From: Manduca sexta | Taxonomy: Eukaryota > Arthropoda > Insecta > Lepidoptera > Sphingidae | Reading direction: 5' to 3' | Length of the DNA stretch: 64,000 bases | Assembly (NCBI RefSeq): GCF_014839805.1 | Contig: NC_051130.1 | Coordinates: 9,300,001-9,364,000, forward strand | In this document: piece after piece, positions 54,216 through 64,000 of the stretch | Position numbering within the stretch: the first letter of the stretch is position 1 | Layout: the number at the start of each line of letters is the position of its first letter | Notes under the pieces: model-generated | What the model was told of the DNA's origin: nothing | The model's database searches: none | Seen by the model: only the letters and a program-made list of their open reading frames with translations | Position numbers and translations under genes: made by a program

Positions 54216-57200
54216 TAAATGTTTTCCTACCAATACAGTCTATTTTTCAAGGATTCTTCATGAAATATTCTAATAAACAAGATATAGACGACCTTTACCC
54301 TTGAAGCATCTGAATGTTTGCCGGCAAACATGACAGCTACATGACATTACACGTGTCACCTTATTATGTAGTATATAAGGTTATATTCCCGTCATATGAC
54401 AGTGTTTACAGTTCTAATAATCAAATGTCCACTTGTTTATTGCTTATGCTGATTACATAAACTATTTAATGAAGTAGGTAATAATGAATATTTATATAAG
54501 AAAGATGTTATCTCATATTTTCCGCGGTTACATAAATGCCAGACTACATTGTGAAATAAGTACTCATTAGTGTATGCGTTTATTTATTTACGCAGATAGG
54601 TTTTCAAATTAGCAAATATAAAGAAATTTAATGCATTATGATTTTTAGGCGACACGCACGTTCTGTCACCTTTAGTCTCTAGCTACTGTGAAATTAAGAG
54701 TTGAAGGCTGGAGAAATTTGCGTGCACTGTGTAGTATGTTTCCTAGATAAGTTGTATCTATTGGACATTACGTGCCTTAAGCACTTCCAAACCTTAATAA
54801 AAAATAATGTTTAAATCCAAGCTAAGCACTAAGTATGCTATTGGAACACGCATTGGAAACATGAGTAAGAACTTACTTAATATATGCATGCCTAATTTCA
54901 GTATTATGACCCAATGTTTATAACACATGAATAGAGGATGAGGTACTTAAACGTTGCTTATTCTAGAATCTAAATGTATTTACGATATAATTACTTTTAG
55001 TCACAATTCGTCTATACTATTATATAAAGCTGAAGAGTTTGTTTGTTTGACGCGCTAATCTCAAGAACTACTGGTTCGAATTGAAAATTATTTTAATGTT
55101 GGAAAGCCCTTTTGATCGAGGTAGGATATATTCGCTAAGATTAATAGGAGCGGAGCAGTATTGTAAAATGTTGTAAAATTCAGAACCTCTCACGTTCGGA
55201 ATCCTGGGGGTGGACCTCACTTGTCCTTAGGCTAAACACACAGTGGTAATACAGAATACACACAAAATACAGCGATAATTGTCTCTACCTAAACTAGTGT
55301 GGATGAAGACCTGATGTTTGCATTAGATAATTTGAGAGTAAATAGCGAATACACTTTTGTCTACATCGGTAGGTAGGACTAAATTCATATCATTAGCGAT
55401 TATTAATAACCTTTTAATACTATTTATAAAACTCATTGATACTTAAAGTATTAATGAAACATGGGGACTTATTACGCGTTTCGAAATCATATCTCTATAG
55501 TAAGACAGGAAATACGTTAAGCCGAGTTGATCTTACGATAAAGATTAAAGTTTATCGAATGTTAACGATCGCTATTTAACATCATAATAGGTAATCAGTC
55601 ATCGCTGGAGTGACAGCTCTGCAAGTATTAAAAATTCCCGAAAGCACATTTTGAGCATTTATACTATTTTATAGGTAGGTATCTACCTAGGTTTGTTCGT
55701 CGTTGTTTATCATTACCTATACCATAAAAAAACATTACATTATCAGCCATTACAGTGCATAATTCTACAAAGAATTATTCGAAACGATATAATTTGCAAA
55801 ATAATAATAGTCAATATTTAGATGTTTCAATATTATAACAGCTATACAATTTTATTTAAAAACAAAGCTTCTAAATGTATCTACTTATTTTATTTTGTAT
55901 TTTTCAGATTTAATGTTAAAAATCCGTAGATAATTTTGTCCTAATATTATATAATCCTATATCTAATCATTAAAACTAATAATCATTAAAACTTAATGAT
56001 TACACATCGGATAACATGTATCTCTATGTTTGCATATGCAAATGCATAACACATTATATTTATAGCGTTATTGCTTATTTCAGTACTTCCTTGATTGTGC
56101 ATATTTCGGCAGTTAAATGCGTAAAAATAAATTGAACAGAATTACGTACTTCCGAGTACACTATAGAAAACTGTCCATGGCAAATTAAAATCTTGATCTT
56201 GAAGAAATAAAAATATTAAACCATTTATTAACTTCAACGGCCATACTTTGCCTCTTTAGCCATTGACATTTACCGTAATTACTGCGGACTTTGTTCTAGA
56301 AAAGCTATAAAATTATGTAATTTTATGTTATTATAAGAATTATAATTAGTAATTGTGAACATAAACGTAAATTATAATAATACCTAATAATTTTATAGTC
56401 TATTTTACGGCATATTTGGCCCTTTTTAGCGCGCATGTATTGATGTATTATACTCCGATGTCTAATAATGATTAACACCTACATTGATGTAGGTAAGTAC
56501 TTATAAAAAGGTAGTAAATTAGTACATTGAAAAGGTAAGCAGTAATTTATAGCATTTTTAAGGACTAGGGTAAGGAATTAGACTGTAAATCAGAGATTCC
56601 CAAACTTATTTTTCTCATAGACCCGGTTATAGGTACACATACAAAGTTTTGCTGGTTCCGGTGGAACTGGTAAACAACTTTGGGAATCAATGCTCTGAGA
56701 TAAATACCTACCTATATGTATATAGCAAATTTGCACTTTGTTGAGTATATTGCTGCTAGCATCATAATTCACAACATATTGTCAAACATTATAAAGGAAA
56801 AATCGCATCTCACAGATAATAACATCATTACGTCATTAATTAGTTAGACATCAGTCTATTGCCTTTTCCACTATTATTTAATGATCGAAACAAGTGCCTA
56901 ATTAAATATTATATATTTTTATAATTTTGTAACGGTCGTGGAATCATATAAGTTTATAGTGTTACGTGTACAGTACGACGTAGGTATTGTATAAGTATTT
57001 AATAAGAGGTGACAAAATGCAATGAAAGTCCTCAAAACCACTTATTAAACAATTCTATTCGTAATTAAGTACTAGCTAGGCTATATATAAAATAAACGAA
57101 GAAGCCTTAAACAAGGCTGCTTATAAGCCTTATTAGTTATTCCATAAATGATTTACTTAAATTTTTTAAATTAATTAATCATCAGCAAACGATGTCTTGA

Positions 57201-57853
57201 TTGCTTTTAATCGATGTAAATTTCATATGCTTTTACAAGAGATTTTATTTAATTCTCCATTATTGGTTTCGAACTAATTATCACATATGTGTTAATAGAG
57301 TCGAAAAGTCATACGAAAAACTTCACACCTACCTAGAAACATACATGGAAGTCCATATTTGCTTAAAGATCATTACGTCGGGTCATGAACATCCTTCCAC
57401 TAGGTAAACACTTAAATAAAATTTACATAACTTGAAGTAGGTACAAAGTGCAAGACATAAATAAAAGTCGGCTAGAAGTGAATATATTAAAAATGATTTC
57501 TGTATGCTACCTCACTATTAATTTACATATTTGGATAACGTAAGAATACTCGTAGCAATTTATCAGCTCGAACAACATTTTATCGTGGTAATGCGAACAC
57601 AACACATACGGTACATAATGTATTACGTCGAAAAAGACATTGCGTCTCTCAAAAGTCGAGACAATCATACCTATTTTCTACCATCTTCCTGGATGTATAA
57701 CACATTGGTCTTATATAGTAAGTTTATATTATAGTCTTTGCACAAACTACGTAGGATGGAAGGAATTACCTAATAGGTCCGTCTTAATATTTTGCCAACC
57801 CATTCACAAAAAATAAAATGAAATGTGGTTCCATAATTTAGATTAAGATTAAA
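54216..57853. other. Intergenic, AT-rich, with a Helitron piece
   Basis: About 55013-55180 is a truncated Lep1-like Helitron (TCTATACTATTATATAAAGC, one internal unit). The rest is AT-rich with only short frames and no recognisable gene. Confidence 0.5.
55013..55180 (+). mobile_element. Lep1-like Helitron, 5' fragment
   Basis: Shares the 5' end and one 123-bp-type unit (GCGCTAATCTCAAGAACTAC to AGGAGCGGAGCAGTA) with the element at 22048. The CTAG end is not seen. Confidence 0.7.
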
Positions 57854-58115
57854 CAGGGCCGGCCCGTCCATAGGGCGAAGGAAGCAGCCAATTCTTGCGC
57901 AAAGACCTTTGGTGGCAAAGACTTCTAGGTGCTCGCGATGCTCTTAGCGTCTTCAGGGTGGAGTGGGCTAGGCGGTTGGGTAATGCGCCAGGTTCTAGAA
58001 AAAGACACCCAAAAGACTCTAAGAGGGCGCTTCGAGCATGGGACAAAAGTTACCAGAAAAAAGAGGGGATAATTTTTTTTCGCCCGGAGCACCTGAATAT
58101 GTAAAGCCGGTCCTG
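57854..58115. mobile_element. hAT-like MITE with CAGGGCCGGC ends
   Basis: A 262-bp insert with inverted ends CAGG(G/A)CCGGC and a weak 8-bp flanking match (AGATTAAA, AGTATAAA). GC-rich inside, with a short frame of no known domain. Confidence 0.65.
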
Positions 58116-60025
58116 AGTATAAATGTCTGGTAAGCTAACCTTATATAACATTTTGCAGAATTCTAAAACAAAGACAGTCCATACGAAGTCAGTTATTGAT
58201 ATATATAAGTGATCATCTGTCCAATGCCAGGTATTTTCCAGTTAATGAATGACCGATCACCTGGTGAGCATTGGTGATTAATAGATACTAAATCCTGATA
58301 GACAATGACCATGCCATATCAGATAATTACAATGGGTGGTCCACAACATTTATGATGATTATACGTACGCAAGCAACGTTGCACGCATGTGACAATCAGA
58401 AACCTAATTTAAGACAATGTAATTAATGTTTACAATATAATAATTCCCAGCAGATCTTTTATTGTTTTAAATGCAGGTAGAGGGCACCTCAATGACGGAA
58501 GTATGGAACAGCGGTGTTCCGTGTGTGAAGATGCAAACAAAGATTCTTTTATTAAGGCGGTGCCCTCAGAAAACAGCGCGCTAACCGTATTTTTAGAAGC
58601 TAACTATTCGAAATTTATAATATAGAAAAAAAATGAACGTCATAATTATACAATATGTTATCTTTACAATAGTTGTTTATTTTTTTTATTATGTTCATAA
58701 CGTTTCATTATTTTATTATGAAAATATCTCTAAAATTGTTGATTCCGTGTTTCTCCTCCAAAAGTATAAGTTATTTTAATTAATCACCAACATTGTTAGA
58801 TAGACAAGTTAATAAAGAACATATTTATAGTTAAAGTTTTCAAATAGACAGACTTTTTTTTAAAGATATTTCTCCTTAATCGTCGTAAATTCCCACCCGT
58901 AACTCATACGCCTCATAAATGTATGGAATGAATGCTCAAGGCCGTTTGGTAAGAGCCTTAAAATAAAAATATTTCTAATCTATTTATCTTTGTTAAAGTT
59001 TAAAACCATATTCACAACAATATAAAGTTAAAGATCATAACGAGACTAGCATTTTTAAGCAAATCGATTAATTCGACGAGGACCCAAATTTACCTCAGAA
59101 CTGCAGGCCACCAAACTGCAGTACATCAGCATGTGGCCATTATATTATAATATTTAAGTATCAATAGAATTTGCAAACAATGCAACTATTTCCACGCGTA
59201 TAAATTTTAATCCTAAACTACACTAAAGTTTTTCTCCAAATAAAAAGTATTAATAAACTGAATTGCAGTTTGGCATTGCGTCCTTCAAACATTGTTTACA
59301 TATCTAGGTGTAATAAGGCAGAAACAATAGATTTCATATAATTTATTAATGAATAACATAAAAATGGTCTACTTTATAATTTTAGAATAAAGAACGTTAT
59401 AATTTTAGCAAATGTAATGAATGACTTTTAAAATACAAGTACCGATAGCACAATTCATTACTTATTTGAAATATAAACATTGACTACATTATATGTAAAT
59501 TTTATTATCAAAAATGGAATTTTCAGGGACCATACAGCTCTTTAATTGACATAAATACTGATACATAGGTTTGGATATAGCATTTAGCAAATTATTTACT
59601 TATATCAAGTTTTGTAATAAATATGTTGTATACATTTAAGAGTTTGCTTAGCCTTGATAGGTTTTTACTAGCTTGCGTTTTGAGATTATCACTCAGATAA
59701 TTATTTAATCTGACTAGATATAAAAATAACAAATTTTGTAGTGAATATTGAAGAGACATAGTTACTGATGTGTGTGCAAAACAAATGTGCCTTAACATAC
59801 ACTTTAGTGTTAAACTAATTAGAATGTTATCTAATATAATTGCAGACGTCTATAACTTACGAAGCAATAAATGTAGATGTTTTCTAATAGATAACAAACA
59901 TAAACTTTGAACCAATGTAATTAATACAAAACAATCTTACTAATGATAAATTTAATTATGAAACCAATTATTAACTAACAACTCCTGCACCACAACAACC
60001 AAAATTATGCTAAATTAATGTAAAT
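58116..60025. other. Intergenic downstream of HMG-CoA synthase
   Basis: AT-rich. It probably includes the HMG-CoA synthase 3' UTR at its right end, where an ATTAAA-type signal lies on the minus strand near 59950. No other gene seen. Confidence 0.45.
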
Positions 60026-61396
60026 TTAAAGTTTCCTATCATAGGTGCGTCTTCTTAATTCATCAATTTTGACAAGGTAATATGTGCCTGGGAATAGGAT
60101 GTCTATGGACCCTGAGGGTTCATAAGGAGCTGTATGGTAGTTCATTGTTCTTATATCCATGATGTCAGAAAACTTTACAGGCTCCACAGCTTCTCTTTTG
60201 TCTAGCAAAGATACCGTATCATGTAGGGAATTAATCAATTTTTCTAACTTTGAGCCAGCACTCATATCACTACAAATATTGATAGAATACATTGTTGATG
60301 CCAGACCGGATCCATAAGAGAATAATGCAAATTTCTTTCCGATGAGCTGATCAGGTGACTTGCTAATGAGGTAAGAAACTAGGCCTCCATACAAAGACGG
60401 TGTGTACATATTGCCAACATTCCGAGCTATGTGAAGACCAGGCTTTGTCTTCTCTTCAAATAATTCTTGGCTGTAAGTCATGAACGCCTTCTCAACTTCT
60501 CGATCGAAATATGTGTCTTGCAAACACCGTTCACTGAACTGGGACAAGCCTGGAAACTGTGCTTCCCTCTCCTCAGGCGCAGCATTCAAGAAATCATTAA
60601 AACATAGTCTAGCTAATGATTTCTGCACAAGTTTGCAATACGGTGAATGGAATAACATGCCATCTAAGCTCAGTAGGCCTTTGAAGCTAGGATCTGTCTT
60701 TCTCATTTTCTTACAAAATAAATTGTAACAATTATCTAAAGCGTTGAGGTAGCATTGGATTGAAAGCTTTCCGTCTACGTAAGGGAACTCAGATGCCAAG
60801 TCTGGTTTATAGAAATCATAGGCATGTGTCATGTATGATGCACGGACTCCACGATCCAACACTAGTGGTGCATCAGGTCCTATTAGCATAGCCACTGCAC
60901 CAGCACCTCCAGTAGGCCTAGCAGGACCTTTACCATAAACAGCAATATCGCCAGCCACTACTATCGCCTTCCTTCCATCCCAAGATGAAGACTCCACCCA
61001 GTTGACAGCATTGAATAGAGCAGCAGTGCCACCATAACATGCATTTGTACTATCAATGCCCTCAATGTCTGTGGCACCCTCTTTGGCGAATAATGTCATG
61101 AGGAATGTCTTGACACTTTTACTTTTATCTATAATGGTTTCAGTACCAACCTCCAAACGACCTATGTCATGCAAATTGATATTGTTCTTCTCTATGAGTC
61201 GGTGCAGCGCGGTGAGGCAGATGGAGTTTATGTCCTCCCGGTCCGAGCAGAAGCCCATTTTGCTCTGTCCGAGGCCGATGGTGTACTTCCCGGTAGACAC
61301 TTCGTCGAACTTCTCTAACTCGATCTGATCAACGTATTGCGACGGGAAATACAGTTCCATGGCAAGGATCCCCACATTCTCGACTTTGGCGCCCAT
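60026..61396 (-). CDS. Hmgs: Hydroxymethylglutaryl-CoA synthase, cytosolic type
   Basis: A complete 456-residue enzyme that condenses acetyl-CoA with acetoacetyl-CoA to HMG-CoA in the mevalonate pathway, which in insects supplies isoprenoids and juvenile hormone but not sterols. The catalytic Cys is C120 in [13 protein letters not shown], the general base E86 in [14 protein letters not shown], and the active-site His H250 in [23 protein letters not shown] and [10 protein letters not shown] are also typical. Length matches the cytosolic enzyme and there is no mitochondrial leader. The start is the ATG at 61396; the open frame continues five codons up to a GTG, which is not a likely start in an animal. 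The whole coding region is one exon. Intronless HMGS genes are known in some insects (such as HMGS-2 of the German cockroach). Confidence 0.97.
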   Translation of the reverse strand: MGAKVENVGILAMELYFPSQYVDQIELEKFDEVSTGKYTIGLGQSKMGFCSDREDINSICLTALHRLIEKNNINLHDIGRLEVGTETIIDKSKSVKTFLMTLFAKEGATDIEGIDSTNACYGGTAALFNAVNWVESSSWDGRKAIVVAGDIAVYGKGPARPTGGAGAVAMLIGPDAPLVLDRGVRASYMTHAYDFYKPDLASEFPYVDGKLSIQCYLNALDNCYNLFCKKMRKTDPSFKGLLSLDGMLFHSPYCKLVQKSLARLCFNDFLNAAPEEREAQFPGLSQFSERCLQDTYFDREVEKAFMTYSQELFEEKTKPGLHIARNVGNMYTPSLYGGLVSYLISKSPDQLIGKKFALFSYGSGLASTMYSINICSDMSAGSKLEKLINSLHDTVSLLDKREAVEPVKFSDIMDIRTMNYHTAPYEPSGSIDILFPGTYYLVKIDELRRRTYDRKL

Positions 61397-61439
61397 TTTT
61401 CCAACGTACACTTACTTTCACGAAAGTAATTTAAGTACA

Positions 61440-61560
61440 TAGAACGTGTCCGCCGGGCGATGCTACCGGCGCTAACTGATTCTCGGCTGCGTACGGCCGC
61501 CCGCGCCTCGTCTGCCGACGTCACCACACTACCGGCACTAGCGTACCGCACACCATTGAC
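61440..61560 (-). promoter_or_regulatory. GC-rich promoter of HMG-CoA synthase
   Basis: Just above the gene the base composition turns CpG-rich. On the minus strand there is an initiator TCAGT at 61479-61475, a CRE-like TGACGTCG at 61523-61516 and a CCAAT-type CAATGG near 61557. No TATA box is seen, as expected for a housekeeping promoter. Confidence 0.5.
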
Positions 61561-62028
61561 CTAATAACAATAACCAGCTTTCTTTCGCTCTTACGCGTAC
61601 CGCCAATAACACGATATTTATGTCTAATGGTGTATCAATCAGCATTAGCTAAGTAATTAACATGGCTAACGTTTTATTTGGGAACCCGAGAAATAATTAC
61701 TGCAATTCATTTAATTTATCAAAAGTTTTATGTAATTTCAAAAACTTATTTTAACAGGAACCTAAAATTCTAAGAAAAAAACGGGAATTTGACACATTTT
61801 GACAGAAACCATGTGTAGATACGTCAAAAATAAAATGTCACGCGAGCACATAAACGTTCGGAAATTAAGTCAAATTTGAAATCTGTTTTGTTTAACCATC
61901 AATAAATTACTAATTCTAACAGCATATTTTATAACTTTCACTCAGTTAACGGTTACTTTTAGCAAGAACTAGACTGGTAAGGTGAGGAATTCGGTAGACA
62001 AAGCCATAAAAACAACATTACACACGTT
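61561..62028. other. Intergenic up to the assembly gap
   Basis: A TCAGTTAACGG initiator-like site followed by CTG before GTAAGG at about 61944-61980 could be a first exon of a gene pointing into the gap; too little remains to say. Confidence 0.25.
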
Positions 62029-62528
62029 NNNNNNNNNNNNNNNNNNNNNNNNNNNNNNNNNNNNNNNNNNNNNNNNNNNNNNNNNNNNNNNNNNNNNNNN
62101 NNNNNNNNNNNNNNNNNNNNNNNNNNNNNNNNNNNNNNNNNNNNNNNNNNNNNNNNNNNNNNNNNNNNNNNNNNNNNNNNNNNNNNNNNNNNNNNNNNNN
62201 NNNNNNNNNNNNNNNNNNNNNNNNNNNNNNNNNNNNNNNNNNNNNNNNNNNNNNNNNNNNNNNNNNNNNNNNNNNNNNNNNNNNNNNNNNNNNNNNNNNN
62301 NNNNNNNNNNNNNNNNNNNNNNNNNNNNNNNNNNNNNNNNNNNNNNNNNNNNNNNNNNNNNNNNNNNNNNNNNNNNNNNNNNNNNNNNNNNNNNNNNNNN
62401 NNNNNNNNNNNNNNNNNNNNNNNNNNNNNNNNNNNNNNNNNNNNNNNNNNNNNNNNNNNNNNNNNNNNNNNNNNNNNNNNNNNNNNNNNNNNNNNNNNNN
62501 NNNNNNNNNNNNNNNNNNNNNNNNNNNN
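62029..62528. other. Assembly gap, 500 N
   Basis: Exactly 500 undetermined bases, a standard placeholder, so the true length is unknown. Any open frame running through it is an artefact. Confidence 0.99.
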
Positions 62529-62707
62529 TAATATTGTATATATGTGTGTCCTTTACGGTTTGCAAGTTCTTATCACAGTCACTTTCTGCGTAATATTTAA
62601 GTCGCACTTCAGCGTGTTTCCACTGTTCGATCGTTGCAATATTTTTATTTTATTAACGTCGTAAATTTCAATTTTAATCAGGTGTGATGCATGTGCCGTC
62701 GTCGCTA

Positions 62708-62944
62708 TTAGATTTGATGTATGAAATGCCGCCACCACTCGTTGATCGACCAACACTGGATGACTTTTTCGTATTTGTCTTTTTCTTCTTTGGTTTTCGA
62801 AAAGTCATCGATGTTGTTAAATTCGTTCGATCTTTTATTGGCTATGATCGCCTTTTTGACTTTGGCTGCGAGCGTCCCTTCTTCGTCACTAGGTTCGTCG
62901 TTGTCATCAGCGTAATAATAACTCTTGAAAGTATTTTCAGGAAA
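62708..62944 (-). CDS. Possible exon of a small unknown gene
   Basis: On the minus strand a good acceptor (TTTTTATTACAG) is followed by 78 open codons starting FPENTFKSYYYADDNDEPSD and running through a Lys/Glu-rich region to a stop. Upstream, a TATA box, a non-coding first exon and a GTAAGT donor complete a typical insect layout. Two problems: no start codon is in frame, and after a Lys-rich run another frame gives an equally plausible end (SSSVGRSTSGGGISYIKSN, then SDDGTCITPD). The model may be damaged by an indel or continue into the nearby gap. No known domain. Confidence 0.35.
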   Translation of the reverse strand, partial: FPENTFKSYYYADDNDEPSDEEGTLAAKVKKAIIANKRSNEFNNIDDFSKTKEEKDKYEKVIQCWSINEWWRHFIHQI

Positions 62945-63176
62945 CTGTAATAAAAATTAATAAAATGTTTTAGTTATCGGTTAAGTAAGTAGTATGTGAT
63001 AAATACGTATAGGTATGCTAAGTATAAATGTACAAGTTAATAACAATGATAAATTAATAAGAGATCGAAGTCAGCTAAAATGTATTAACCTCGTGGACAA
63101 CACATACAATAAACAATTAATTAAACATCTGGTTGGTTATAAACAACGTTAGGTCAAAGTATAAAAAGGTACTTAC

Positions 63177-63294
63177 ATTTTTATAACAGTTTCACTATTT
63201 TAACACTTCACTATTACACTTAACTGGAGATCTCGCTTGGAACAGAGCACAGAGTGGAATACGATACCATGTGATTTTGAGTCGGGCTTTTATA
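63177..63294 (-). promoter_or_regulatory. TATA promoter and first exon of the unknown gene
   Basis: On the minus strand TATAAAAG starts at 63294, the start of transcription is expected near 63265-63275, and the donor GTAAGT starts at 63176. The exon ends AAAAAT right before GTAAGT, so ATG straddles the splice site. Confidence 0.45.
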
Positions 63295-63299
63295 TGGAG

Positions 63300-63775
63300 A
63301 GCGAGTATTGTTTCATTACAGACAAGACTCAACATGTTTCCAACTTTCACCATAAATTTTATATTGAATACGTATTATTCGGAAATGGGAATAATAGAGA
63401 CGAGACCTATTGTTAAAATAATAGAAGTAGTAAATCATTGATAAAATATAGTTACCACCCGTGGGAACAATGAGAGGATGCAAAGGTTTTGTACCTAGAA
63501 TTTGGGTAATGTATTATGTATGACAAACAATTGATTGATTTATCTTTCACAAACAATGGCCATAATGTGTAAAGGGCCAGTATTGAGTAATTGTAAACGG
63601 TTATTAAGTAGAAATACGATACAAAGACCTTAGCGTTTTTCAATAAAAAAAAGGATCACTGATAGAAAGTAGAAAGACAAAAGCATAACGAAACAAAGGG
63701 AACAGGTCCAAGCTTGAAAATGAGCCGTAGAGCATGAGTAAAGTTAATGCATCACTCCATTCGCTGGTGATATAA
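63300..63775. other. Intergenic, AT-rich
   Basis: No gene recognised. Confidence 0.4.
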
Positions 63776-64000
63776 ATGCAATCCGCGGACGTTGGTAATG
63801 AAATCCACGGTTAACTTCGACGTTACATGCGGACGGTACAAGAGTAATCCGCGGACGGTATCATTGAAATTTGCGGGCGGTATAATTTTAATTCGCGGGT
63901 GCTATCATTTTAATTCGCGGTCGCTATTATTTTAATTCGCGGTAGATATCATTTTAATTCGCGGTCGGTATAATTTTAATTCGCGGTTGATATCAATTTA
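63776..64000. repeat. 22-bp tandem minisatellite, cut by the window end
   Basis: About ten units of exactly 22 bases with consensus near TTTTAATTCGCGGTCGNTAT plus CA. The GCGG core is kept in nearly all units. Left-hand units are most divergent and the right-hand ones most alike, so the array probably continues beyond the window. Confidence 0.9.

Noticed and set aside
61397..61411. Upstream extension of HMG-CoA synthase
   Set aside because: It starts at GTG, not ATG; the ATG at 61396 gives the normal N-terminus.
61969..62607. Open frames of over 200 codons
   Set aside because: They consist almost entirely of N from the assembly gap.
63776..64000. CRISPR-like array
   Set aside because: The units are contiguous without spacers and the DNA is animal; it is a minisatellite.

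Overview
The window looks like nuclear DNA of a moth or butterfly (Lepidoptera). Compact, GC-rich coding exons sit in very AT-rich, intron-rich DNA full of short transposons. The mobile elements are lepidopteran in style: a DD37D mariner, Lep1-like Helitrons ending in CTAG, tRNA-headed SINEs and R1-clade LINE tails. The species cannot be named from the sequence.

The main content is a dispersed cluster of eight paralogous genes between about 1.6 and 52.1 kb (called genes 1-8 here; strands + + + - + - - -). Each encodes a small secreted protein of 201-253 residues, poor in aromatic residues and rich in Val, Pro, Asp and Ala. The shared parts, in order, are a signal peptide starting MKF, one to six copies of (S/A)(V/I)GPAI, a DFP(L/I)P segment, a PLVQI(I/V)(V/I)NV(N/K) core and a tail of Val-Asp-Pro repeats. 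All eight have the same gene structure: GATA box, TATA box, initiator, a short non-coding first exon, a 5'UTR intron, then the whole coding region in exon 2. I cannot assign a function. An extracellular structural role (cuticle, silk, lining or secretion) is inference only; resemblance to calphotin-like or mantle-protein-like sequences would rest mainly on composition.

The space between these genes is filled with mobile elements. They include an intact mariner (44120-45426) plus a near-identical 3' fragment at the window start, four hAT-type derivatives (two with protein remnants), Helitrons including one with an internal 123-bp tandem array, at least two families of tRNA-derived SINEs, two further interspersed repeat families, MITEs, and LINE pieces, two of them with clear target-site duplications.

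The right end holds an unrelated housekeeping gene, an uninterrupted cytosolic HMG-CoA synthase (mevalonate and juvenile-hormone precursor pathway; 60026-61396, minus strand). It is followed by a 500-N assembly gap, a possible small TATA-driven gene with a damaged-looking model (62708-63294, minus strand), and a 22-bp minisatellite that runs off the window end.
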